Shown: in pieces, positions 57,501-64,000 of the stretch
Position numbering within the stretch: the stretch's first letter is position 1
Layout: each line of letters starts with the position of its first letter
From: Paludibacter sp963678465
Lineage (GTDB): Bacteria; Bacteroidota; Bacteroidia; Bacteroidales; Paludibacteraceae
Direction: 5' to 3'
Assembly: GCA_963678465.1 (NCBI GenBank)
Contig: OY782858.1
Location: 620,001-684,000, forward strand
Length of the DNA stretch: 64,000 nucleotides
The notes under the pieces: generated by a model
What the model was told of the DNA's origin: nothing
Databases searched by the model: none
What the model saw: only the letters and a program-made list of their open reading frames with translations
Translations under genes and position numbers: made by a program

Positions 57501-60500
57501 TTATTTATGATAAAAACGGTGTCGACAAAGGAGGTGAACTGTATTTCAATCTTGGCGATATCAGTGAAGATATACTTAAAGATGGAAAGAAATTTTTCGA
57601 ACATGGACTGCCTGTGGATAAATCTGAATCAAAAACAGAAACCACAGTTTGGGGTCGCGTTCCGAAAACTCAATCCACAGTAACGGCTTTTGATAATACG
57701 CCGGGTTCACGTCTTGTACAGGATGTGGGCTTAAATGGTCTGTCCACCGAGGATGAGTTTAAGTTTCCAACTTATAGCGACTATGTGGAGAAAGTAAAAG
57801 CAAAAGTAAACGGAACTGCACGTCAGCGCATGGAAAATGATAAGTTCTCGCCGCTGAACGACCCTGCAGGCGATAACTACCGTTTTTATAAATCTTCTGA
57901 GTACGACGATGCCGAAGCCGACATTATTACGCGTTACAAACGTTATAACGGAACCGAAGGAAACTCACCCGATGCAAGCAATATTACTGAAGATTACACT
58001 ACTACAGCTACATCGTTGCCTGATATTGAAGATGTGAACGGCGATAATACCCTGAACGAATACGAAAAATATTTTCAGTACAAGGTTGCGATCAAACGCG
58101 ATTCAATGGTAATTGGCCGTAATCACATCACAGATAGTTACACATCTACTGTCGATTTGAAAAATGGAACATCAGAGGATGTTACCTGGTATCAGTTTAA
58201 AATACCCGTTCGCGAATTTAGCGATAGGATCGGAAGCATTAGAAATTTCAAATCCATACGTTTTATGCGTATGTTCATGACCGGTTTCGAAAAAGAAACA
58301 CACTTGCGTTTTGCCACGCTCGATTTGGTAAGAGGTGAATGGCGTTCGTACACAAAAGATCTTTATCCGGTTGGAAAATTACCTGTTTCGTCGGGCGAAC
58401 TGGATGTGCAGGCCATTAATATAGAAGAAAACACAGAAAAAACACCTGTAAACTACGTTTTGCCTCCCGGCGTTACGCGCGAAGTGGATCCCGGTCAGTC
58501 ACAGATTCTGCAATTGAACGAGCAATCGATGGTAATGAAAGTAACTAACCTTGCTTCTGAAGATGCCCGTGCAGTATACAAAAAAACGAGCTATGATATG
58601 CGTCAGTACAAACGCCTTCAGATGTTTGTACATGCCGAAAGACTTCCGGCCGATATTCGTGCGCTGAACGATTATGAGCTTTCGTGTTTTATTCGTTTAG
58701 GGTCCGATTTGACGAATAATTATTATGAATACGAAATTCCGTTAAAGCTTACACCGGAGGGACGTTATTCGTCGGAATCGGATGCCAACCGCGAAACGGT
58801 GTGGCCAGCCGAAAATATGTTCGACTTTCCGTTTTCAGTACTTACCGATGCAAAACTTTTGCGTAATAAGTCGAAACAAGATGGTTCTTATATTTCGGAT
58901 CTTATTCCTTTTTACGACAAGGGAAAAAATAAAATCAGGGTAGTGGGTAATCCAAGCATCTCGAATGTTGAGAATATAATGATTGGTGTCCGCAATGTGA
59001 GTGGAGAAGTAAAATCAGGCGAAATATGGGTGAACGAGCTTCGCATGTCGGAGTTTGACGAAGATGGAGGTTGGGCTGCTATGGGTAACCTGGCCCTGGG
59101 CTTATCGGATATTGGTCAGGTAAATGTGTCCGGGAGGGTCGAAACTTCAGGTTACGGTAGCATTGAAAGCAATGTTATGGACCGTCGTACCGACGATTTA
59201 TATCAAATGAATTTTTCTACAAGTATGGAATTGGGACGTTTTCTTCCCGAAAAAGCAAAAATTCAGTTGCCGGCTTATTTCTCGTACACCAACGAAACAT
59301 TAACACCCAAATACAATCCGCTGGACGAAGATGTGTTACTTTCGGATGCCTTGTCCAATCTCCAGAATAAACAGGACAGAGATACGCTTATTATGTCGTC
59401 GCAAACGGTAAGCACATCTAAAAGTTTTAATATAACTTCGGCAAAAGTGAATATCAAAAGCAAGAAACCGCAATTCTACGATCCTGCCAATCTTACTTTT
59501 ACTTATTCCTACAGCGAACGTGTACAAACGAGCGCCGAAGTGGAAAAGAACCTCGAAAAACAGGAACGAGCTGCTGTGAACTACAACTTTTCATTCAGTC
59601 CGCAACCGGTAGAGCCGTTTAAAAATGTGAAATCACTTAAGAAACCGGCATTTAAAATCCTTTCGGATATGAACTTCAATTATCTGCCATCGTCGTTGAG
59701 CTTCAATACCGATATGAATCGTCAGTTTTCGCAGGTGAAGCTCCGGGATTTGCTGCAACCCCAAATGGCGAATAATTTTGAAATGAATTTCAGCAAAGAC
59801 TTTATGTGGAACCGGAATTTTGATATCAAATACGATTTGACAAAATCACTTCACTTCAGTTTTCAAACGGCCATGAATGCCAACATCGACGAACCTTACT
59901 ATACACCCGAAATTGGTAAGGAACATTATGCAGAATGGCGCGATTCGGTATGGTCGCAAATACGTAAACTTGGAAATCCCTATGCTTATCAGCAGGTGTT
60001 TTCCGCCTCATGGAATTTACCTATCAACAAAATTCCTGTTTTCGACTGGATAACTGCCAATGCATCTTATAATTCTAACTATAACTGGAATCGGTCGGCC
60101 AAACTCATCGGATCCGTTGATGTAGGCAATGTGGCAACAACTATGGGCACCTGGTCGGGCGATGGACAATTGAATTTCGAATCGCTTTACAACAAATCTA
60201 AATATCTCAAGGAAGTAAACCGGAAGTACAATGCCAGTATGCAAAGAGGAGGTGTGCAGAAATTTCAGCCTAAGAACTTTAAGCAATCAGTGACACTGGA
60301 AGAAGATAAAAAAATCACGATCAATCACAGACTTGGAAGTGAAAAACTGGCCATTACCGTGTTGGATAAAAAAGGGAGGCCAATGGCTGTCAACTATAAA
60401 TCAATAAGTCCGACCACCATTGAATTGACATCCAGAAATGCTGCCGACAGTGCCAGCATCAGCATAGCTACCCTCGATCCGAACTTGCAGAGTGCAGGCA

Positions 60501-61948
60501 GAACGGTGGTCGATTTTAGTACCCGTTTTCTGATGATGGTTCGCAGGGCTTCAATTACCTATCGGAAGTCCAATAGTATGGTGTTGCCCGGCTTTAAGCC
60601 CGAAGCCGGTTTCCTTGGGCAAACAAAAGATGTGAATGGTGTTTCTGCTCCCGGATATGGATTTACATTCGGCTTTTTTGATGATAATACAATTCAGAAT
60701 GCGTTGGACAATGACTGGTTGTATAAAAGCGATTCAATTGTAAACCCTGCGTCCACAGCTTTCACTTCCGATTTGGATATCAAAGCAACGCTTGAGCCAA
60801 TACCGGGACTGAAAATTGATTTGAATGCCAAACGTTATACAGCCAATAATACGACGATTCAGTACATGTTTGATGGTATGCCACAAACTTTTAACGGCAG
60901 CTACAACAGTACCCAAATCGCTGTCAGAACTGCATTTATGAGAACCGGTACAGCCGACGAAAATTATGCATCAGAAGTGTTCGATAATTTCCTTGCCAAC
61001 CGGCAGGTGATTGCCAATCGGTTAAACGCAAGAATGAAAGACACGAGATATCCGAAAACAGGATTTTTTACCGAACTACCAACAGTTGGCGGTGAACTTT
61101 TTGACGAGAAACTGGGAAAATATAATCTGAATTCCACCGATGTATTGATTCCGGCATTCCTTGCTGCCTACACAGGCAGGGATGTAAATACGGTAGATAC
61201 AAATCCGTTTCCTACTTCAATTCTGAGTGTTTTACCCAACTGGCGCATGAATTACGATGGCTTATCACGCATTCAGTGGGTGAAAGATAATTTCAGGTCC
61301 ATCAGTCTGATGCATGCCTACACTTGTAGGTACAGCATTGGTAATTATACTTCATTTTCTACCTGGGTAGCTATGGACGAGGATAACAACAACGCCCTAG
61401 GTTATGTACGCGATGTACAATCCAACAATCCGATACCGTCTTCGCCCTACGATATTTCATCGGTTTCGCTCACCGAGCAATTCAGCCCGCTGATTGGTAT
61501 CAATGCAGTGCTCAAAAACAGCATGACCACAACTTTGAAATATGGAAAACAACGAACGTTGGCGCTTAACCTGTCGAGCACACAGTTGATAGAAAGTGCA
61601 ACCGATGAGTTTACACTCGGCATTGGCTATGTTTTGAAAGACTTTGATGTAATTTTGAAACTGAAAAACAATCAGCAATCGCGCGTTAAAAACGACCTGA
61701 AGCTGAATGCCGATGTGTCCTACAAAGACATAAAATCGCTCCTGCGTAAAATTGACGAAAACCTGACTCAGGCTTCGAGTGGCAATAAACTGATCTCTCT
61801 TAAAATTATGGCCGATTATGTGTTCAGCTCGAAGGTGAATATTCAAATGTTTTTCGACCGGCAAATGAGTACGCCACTTATTTCTACAACTTTCCCGGTT
61901 TCGTCCACCAATTTTGGGGTTAGCTTTAAGTTTATGCTTACAAGATAG
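54518..61948 (+). CDS. sprA: T9SS outer-membrane translocon SprA (Sov)
   Basis: 2476 residues with a signal-anchor sequence (about 8-25). SprA forms the very large (36-stranded) outer-membrane barrel through which T9SS cargo leaves the cell. Recognisable parts include K-H-N-K-V-D-N-P-A-Y-T-E near residue 175, the Y-I-D-D-F-E-S-T-K segment, W-V-N-E-L-R-M-S-E-F-D in the middle and repeated N-Y-x-F-S-F-x-P-like strands in the last third, ending in an aromatic strand (F-G-V-S-F-K-F-M-L-T-R). Length fits the family (about 2400). No frameshift is seen. It supports secretion of the T9SS proteins elsewhere in the window. Confidence 0.97.
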   Translation: MIKLPKVSALIVLLIVVFSSAYALVNTVQLTNAEPQQIAVTETPTDTTSDFKIKKYKQDTYDELTNVYPMDNSVPSNIKSVVEYDAKSGNYIFKTYAGNMEIATPYLMTGEEYRNYSAQKEIQNYWKEKNASATVDNEDKFSVSDMKFSLGPADKVFGPGGLQVKTQGSAELVFGAKHNKVDNPAYTEAMRSNTTPEFDMKIQMNVTASVGDKVSFGLNYNTESTFDFDQKMVKLAYKGKEDDIIKNIQAGNVSMPLNSSLISGSTALFGVKTDLQFGKLSVSAIASQQESETKTVSSKGGVQTTEFEVKADNYDENRHFFLGHYFRETYESSLSNLPFVSSGVTINRVEVWITNKRANYDQSRNIIAFMDLGEAKRIDNTALWRKTATRDLPQNKANNLYEDIKQIADVRNIQQSNAKLSETYGNNIVGGEDYEKIESARKLDPSEYTLNKELGTISLKSQLNPDEVLGVAYEYTQGGIVYQVGEFSTDAVNIPDALIVKLLKSTAQSPQLALWDLMMKNVYYLGAMQIQSEKFVLNVVYRNDSVGTNMQYLTEGNVKNKLLLRVMNVDRLDVKNNLNPDGKFDYVEGVTVLSSAGRIIFPVLEPFGSHLREAIGNDAIADKYVFQELYDSTLVVAQELSDKNKFSLVGEYKSSSGSEIRLNAMNVPRGSVTVTAGGATLVENVDYTVDYTMGSVSILNQSILESGTNIDVKLENQSMFSMQRKSLVGTHMEYQFNKDFSIGGTIMHLSETPLTKKVNTGNEPISNTIWGLNTSWRGESQWLTNLLDKLPFVNATKPSTIALNAEFAQLIPGHSNVVGSKGLAYIDDFESTKTSIDLHYPSSWYLASTPYNSDPDALFPEAKLTTTEYGKNRALFAWYYVDQILNSKNPGRTTPVNLRNNEASQSNHYTRDVLIKEVFPNKSYLSYNPSILTVMNLSYFPTERGPYNLDVDGMDENGYLTNPEKRWGGIMRKLDVTDFETSNIEYIEFWMMDPFIYDKNGVDKGGELYFNLGDISEDILKDGKKFFEHGLPVDKSESKTETTVWGRVPKTQSTVTAFDNTPGSRLVQDVGLNGLSTEDEFKFPTYSDYVEKVKAKVNGTARQRMENDKFSPLNDPAGDNYRFYKSSEYDDAEADIITRYKRYNGTEGNSPDASNITEDYTTTATSLPDIEDVNGDNTLNEYEKYFQYKVAIKRDSMVIGRNHITDSYTSTVDLKNGTSEDVTWYQFKIPVREFSDRIGSIRNFKSIRFMRMFMTGFEKETHLRFATLDLVRGEWRSYTKDLYPVGKLPVSSGELDVQAINIEENTEKTPVNYVLPPGVTREVDPGQSQILQLNEQSMVMKVTNLASEDARAVYKKTSYDMRQYKRLQMFVHAERLPADIRALNDYELSCFIRLGSDLTNNYYEYEIPLKLTPEGRYSSESDANRETVWPAENMFDFPFSVLTDAKLLRNKSKQDGSYISDLIPFYDKGKNKIRVVGNPSISNVENIMIGVRNVSGEVKSGEIWVNELRMSEFDEDGGWAAMGNLALGLSDIGQVNVSGRVETSGYGSIESNVMDRRTDDLYQMNFSTSMELGRFLPEKAKIQLPAYFSYTNETLTPKYNPLDEDVLLSDALSNLQNKQDRDTLIMSSQTVSTSKSFNITSAKVNIKSKKPQFYDPANLTFTYSYSERVQTSAEVEKNLEKQERAAVNYNFSFSPQPVEPFKNVKSLKKPAFKILSDMNFNYLPSSLSFNTDMNRQFSQVKLRDLLQPQMANNFEMNFSKDFMWNRNFDIKYDLTKSLHFSFQTAMNANIDEPYYTPEIGKEHYAEWRDSVWSQIRKLGNPYAYQQVFSASWNLPINKIPVFDWITANASYNSNYNWNRSAKLIGSVDVGNVATTMGTWSGDGQLNFESLYNKSKYLKEVNRKYNASMQRGGVQKFQPKNFKQSVTLEEDKKITINHRLGSEKLAITVLDKKGRPMAVNYKSISPTTIELTSRNAADSASISIATLDPNLQSAGRTVVDFSTRFLMMVRRASITYRKSNSMVLPGFKPEAGFLGQTKDVNGVSAPGYGFTFGFFDDNTIQNALDNDWLYKSDSIVNPASTAFTSDLDIKATLEPIPGLKIDLNAKRYTANNTTIQYMFDGMPQTFNGSYNSTQIAVRTAFMRTGTADENYASEVFDNFLANRQVIANRLNARMKDTRYPKTGFFTELPTVGGELFDEKLGKYNLNSTDVLIPAFLAAYTGRDVNTVDTNPFPTSILSVLPNWRMNYDGLSRIQWVKDNFRSISLMHAYTCRYSIGNYTSFSTWVAMDEDNNNALGYVRDVQSNNPIPSSPYDISSVSLTEQFSPLIGINAVLKNSMTTTLKYGKQRTLALNLSSTQLIESATDEFTLGIGYVLKDFDVILKLKNNQQSRVKNDLKLNADVSYKDIKSLLRKIDENLTQASSGNKLISLKIMADYVFSSKVNIQMFFDRQMSTPLISTTFPVSSTNFGVSFKFMLTR

Positions 61949-62135
61949 TTGGAGTATTAGCTCAAAACTGAGTGAACAAAAGAGGATAGTAGGTTGTACT
62001 GATTATTTTTGCCGGCTTTTATTATCTAAACAGGTATTAATAATCATGAATTCAAATGAACAAACATTCATGTGTTAATGTTCTTTGTGTAGTTTTGAAA
62101 AAAATAAGATGAAATAGGTCTTGTTTTATACTGAA

Positions 62136-62263
62136 GAGTTTCATGTGACAACTAAAAAAATAATTATTTACATATGAAACGAGTACGACAAACAAACTTT
62201 TACACACAAAGAGATGTTTGTGTGCGAGTTCCATCTGACAATTAAAAAATAAATTATAGACAG
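62136..62263 (+). repeat. 90-bp diverged tandem duplication of the dsbD leader
   Basis: GAGTT(T/C)CAT(G/C)TGACAA at 62136 and again at 62226, each ending in an ATG (62174 and 62264), exactly 90 bp apart. The first ATG opens a 23-codon frame (62174-62245). A perfect 8-bp hairpin (CACACAAA at 62203-62210 with 62217-62224) lies inside it. The remaining part of 61949-62135 is AT-rich with nothing recognised. Confidence 0.6.
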
Positions 62264-64000
62264 ATGAATAAGAAATTTATGCTTTTGCTGATGGCCGTTT
62301 TGGTTTCATTGGCTTCTTTTTCACAAATTTACGATCCTGTAAAATGGAAGTTCGAATTAAAAACAACAAGTGAAACCACTGCCGATCTGGTTTTTAAAGC
62401 CAGCATCGAGGAAGGTTGGCATTTGTATGGAATGGACATTCCTAATGATGGACCACGACCCACCAGCTTTGTATTCGAAAGTATACAGAATGCAAAAATG
62501 GAAGGGAAAATGAAGGGTATGTCGAAACTCAGGGAAGTTTACGATCCGAACTTCGATATGAAACTTAGCTGGTATGCCAACGAAGCTATTTTTGTGCAGA
62601 AGATAAGTTTTGCAAAAGGTTCGAAATTCAGTGTAAAGGGTTATGTAGAATTCATGAGTTGTAACGACGAAAGTTGTACGCCACCCATGCAGGAGAATTT
62701 TGTGTTGGGCGAAAAAGCAATTGAAGGGGCACAGAATACAGTAACGCCTGCTGCTGCTGATAGCCTCCCGACGGATAGTGTTGCCATTACTACAACTGTT
62801 GACGCCGGAAATGCTGACTACTGGACACCAGTGATTGATCAACTCAAAGCTTTTGGCGCTACAGAAGGATCGTCAGGACAAACGGCACTTTGGCTTATTT
62901 TCCTGGCCGGACTTGCCGGAGGTTTTCTGGCTTTGTTTACGCCTTGTGTGTGGCCTATCATTCCAATGACAGTAAGTTTCTTTCTCAAACGCTCGGACAA
63001 TAAAGCGCGGGGACGCAGGGATGCTTTTCTGTATGGGCTTGCCATCGTGTTTATATATGTTGCACTGGGTATTCTGATCACACTTATTTTTGGTGCAAGT
63101 GCGCTGAACAGCATGTCGACAAATGCAGTGTTCAATCTTATTTTCTTTGCCATGCTGCTTGTGTTTGCCATCTCGTTTTTCGGAGCTTTCGAAATCACAT
63201 TGCCGGCTTCGTGGTCGACAAAGCTTGATGCAAAAGCCGATTCCACAGCCGGATTCCTGAGCATTTTGTTTATGGCCTTTACCTTGGTGTTGGTGTCATT
63301 TTCGTGTACAGGTCCTATTATTGGTACTTTGCTTGTCGAAGTTTCGGCAACGGGATCATTGTTGGCGCCGGCCATTGGGATGCTTGGTTTTGCGGTGGCG
63401 TTGGCCATTCCGTTCACTTTCTTTGCCTTTTTCCCTACAATGCTCAAGGCATTGCCACGTTCAGGAGGTTGGTTGAATACAGTGAAGGTAGTACTTGCAT
63501 TTCTCGAACTTGCTTTGGCGCTGAAGTTCCTTTCTGTTGCCGACCTTGCCTACGGATGGCGCATACTGGACCGTGAAGTATTCCTTGCTTTGTGGATAGT
63601 TATTTTTACTTTGTTGGGATTCTATCTCTTAGGCAAAATCCGCTTTCCACACGATAGCGAAACAAAACACAGTTCAGTGTTGGGTACATTTCTGGCCATC
63701 GTATCACTTGCCTTTGCCGTGTATATGGTTCCGGGCTTGTGGGGTGCGCCGCTGAAAGCTGTCAGTGCATTTTCGCCTCCGCTTTACACGCAGGACTTTA
63801 ATCTGTACGACGACGAAGTACATCCGGCTTTTACCGATTATGACCTTGGTATGGCTTACGCTGCTCAGAAAGGTTTGCCTGTAGTGCTCGATTTTACAGG
63901 TTTTGGTTGTGTTAATTGTCGTAAAATGGAAGCTTCGGTATGGACTGACCCTAAAGTGAAAAATTTATTGGAAAATGATTTTGTTTTGATTTCTGTTTTT
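62264..64000 (+). CDS. dsbD: Thiol:disulfide interchange protein DsbD-like, 5' part
   Basis: The first 579 codons; the gene runs off the window. Signal peptide 1-20, then an N-terminal beta domain (about 25-150) with the redox pair C-N-D-E-S-C, a membrane core of about eight helices (about 205-500) with the two key Cys in F-T-P-C-V-W-P and S-F-S-C-T-G-P, and the beginning of a thioredoxin-like C-terminal domain with C-V-N-C at about 547-550. DsbD moves electrons from cytosolic thioredoxin to the periplasm for cytochrome c maturation and disulfide repair. The C-terminal domain is cut by the window edge. Confidence 0.93.
   Translation, partial: MNKKFMLLLMAVLVSLASFSQIYDPVKWKFELKTTSETTADLVFKASIEEGWHLYGMDIPNDGPRPTSFVFESIQNAKMEGKMKGMSKLREVYDPNFDMKLSWYANEAIFVQKISFAKGSKFSVKGYVEFMSCNDESCTPPMQENFVLGEKAIEGAQNTVTPAAADSLPTDSVAITTTVDAGNADYWTPVIDQLKAFGATEGSSGQTALWLIFLAGLAGGFLALFTPCVWPIIPMTVSFFLKRSDNKARGRRDAFLYGLAIVFIYVALGILITLIFGASALNSMSTNAVFNLIFFAMLLVFAISFFGAFEITLPASWSTKLDAKADSTAGFLSILFMAFTLVLVSFSCTGPIIGTLLVEVSATGSLLAPAIGMLGFAVALAIPFTFFAFFPTMLKALPRSGGWLNTVKVVLAFLELALALKFLSVADLAYGWRILDREVFLALWIVIFTLLGFYLLGKIRFPHDSETKHSSVLGTFLAIVSLAFAVYMVPGLWGAPLKAVSAFSPPLYTQDFNLYDDEVHPAFTDYDLGMAYAAQKGLPVVLDFTGFGCVNCRKMEASVWTDPKVKNLLENDFVLISVF

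Noticed and set aside
62174..62245. 23-codon gene upstream of dsbD
   Set aside because: Likely a by-product of the 90-bp duplication; reported only as part of that repeat.
62839..63447. 202-residue minus-strand frame
   Set aside because: Lies opposite the DsbD-like membrane core, whose Cys motifs make the plus strand the coding one.

Overview
This window is a chromosomal segment of a member of the Bacteroidota, most likely Bacteroidales. The evidence is the T9SS/gliding genes (SprA, GldF), proteins with T9SS-type C-terminal domains, DUF5686, DUF5687, DUF4139 and SusC-like modules, and many promoters of the Bacteroidota pattern (TTG or TTTG, about 19-20 bp, then TAnnTTTG, usually TATCTTTG). 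Several start codons below were set from such promoters. No rRNA, CRISPR array, transposase or phage gene was recognised.

Layout. 1-7.3 kb: the end of a quinone-oxidoreductase-like gene, a small MscS channel, a minus-strand gldF-surE operon, a PagL-like lipid A deacylase, a large TPR protein and a Crp/Fnr regulator. 7.4-19.8 kb: housekeeping genes, mostly plus strand (gamma-carbonic-anhydrase-like protein, DUF5687/ABC pair, FMN-binding lipid-side protein, metallo-beta-lactamase-fold hydrolase, Mpl-like ligase, dCMP deaminase, CtpA-type protease, M16 peptidase, O-methyltransferase, thioesterase, SufT-like protein, LpxH). 19.8-34.5 kb: an AT-rich accessory region in which single genes are separated by three families of dispersed repeats. 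One family carries a complete promoter and is present four times, always pointing at the next gene. The region holds a CPBP protease, two large envelope proteins, small membrane proteins, a HEPN-like protein and a two-gene AAA ATPase/RloB operon of the AbiL defence type. 34.5-37.6 kb: a T9SS cargo protein with a recent internal duplication, a strong terminator and a 42-bp tandem repeat array. 37.6-40.6 kb: a putative haem-protein operon with a superoxide-reductase-like secreted protein, and a collagen-like glycine-rich protein. 40.7-52 kb: a carboxyltransferase with a degenerate biotinyl-like domain, lipA, a 52-residue peptide gene beside a TPR/HTH membrane regulator, an ABC-F ATPase, an M6 protease, a DUF486 protein and ttcA. 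52.2-54.4 kb: a tRNA cluster (Gly, Leu, Leu), an exported superoxide dismutase and ruvA. 54.5-64 kb: sprA and the start of a dsbD-like gene that runs off the window.

Functional links: SprA is the outer-membrane pore of T9SS; the 638-residue protein at 34.5 kb and probably the M6 protease are its cargo. LpxH makes lipid A and the PagL-like enzyme trims it. The tRNAs are transcribed from one consensus promoter. The most unusual content is the repeat-partitioned accessory region with its promoter-bearing repeats, the palindrome over the promoter of the AbiL-like operon, paired palindromes around the carboxyltransferase promoter, and the small peptide gene next to the HTH regulator.
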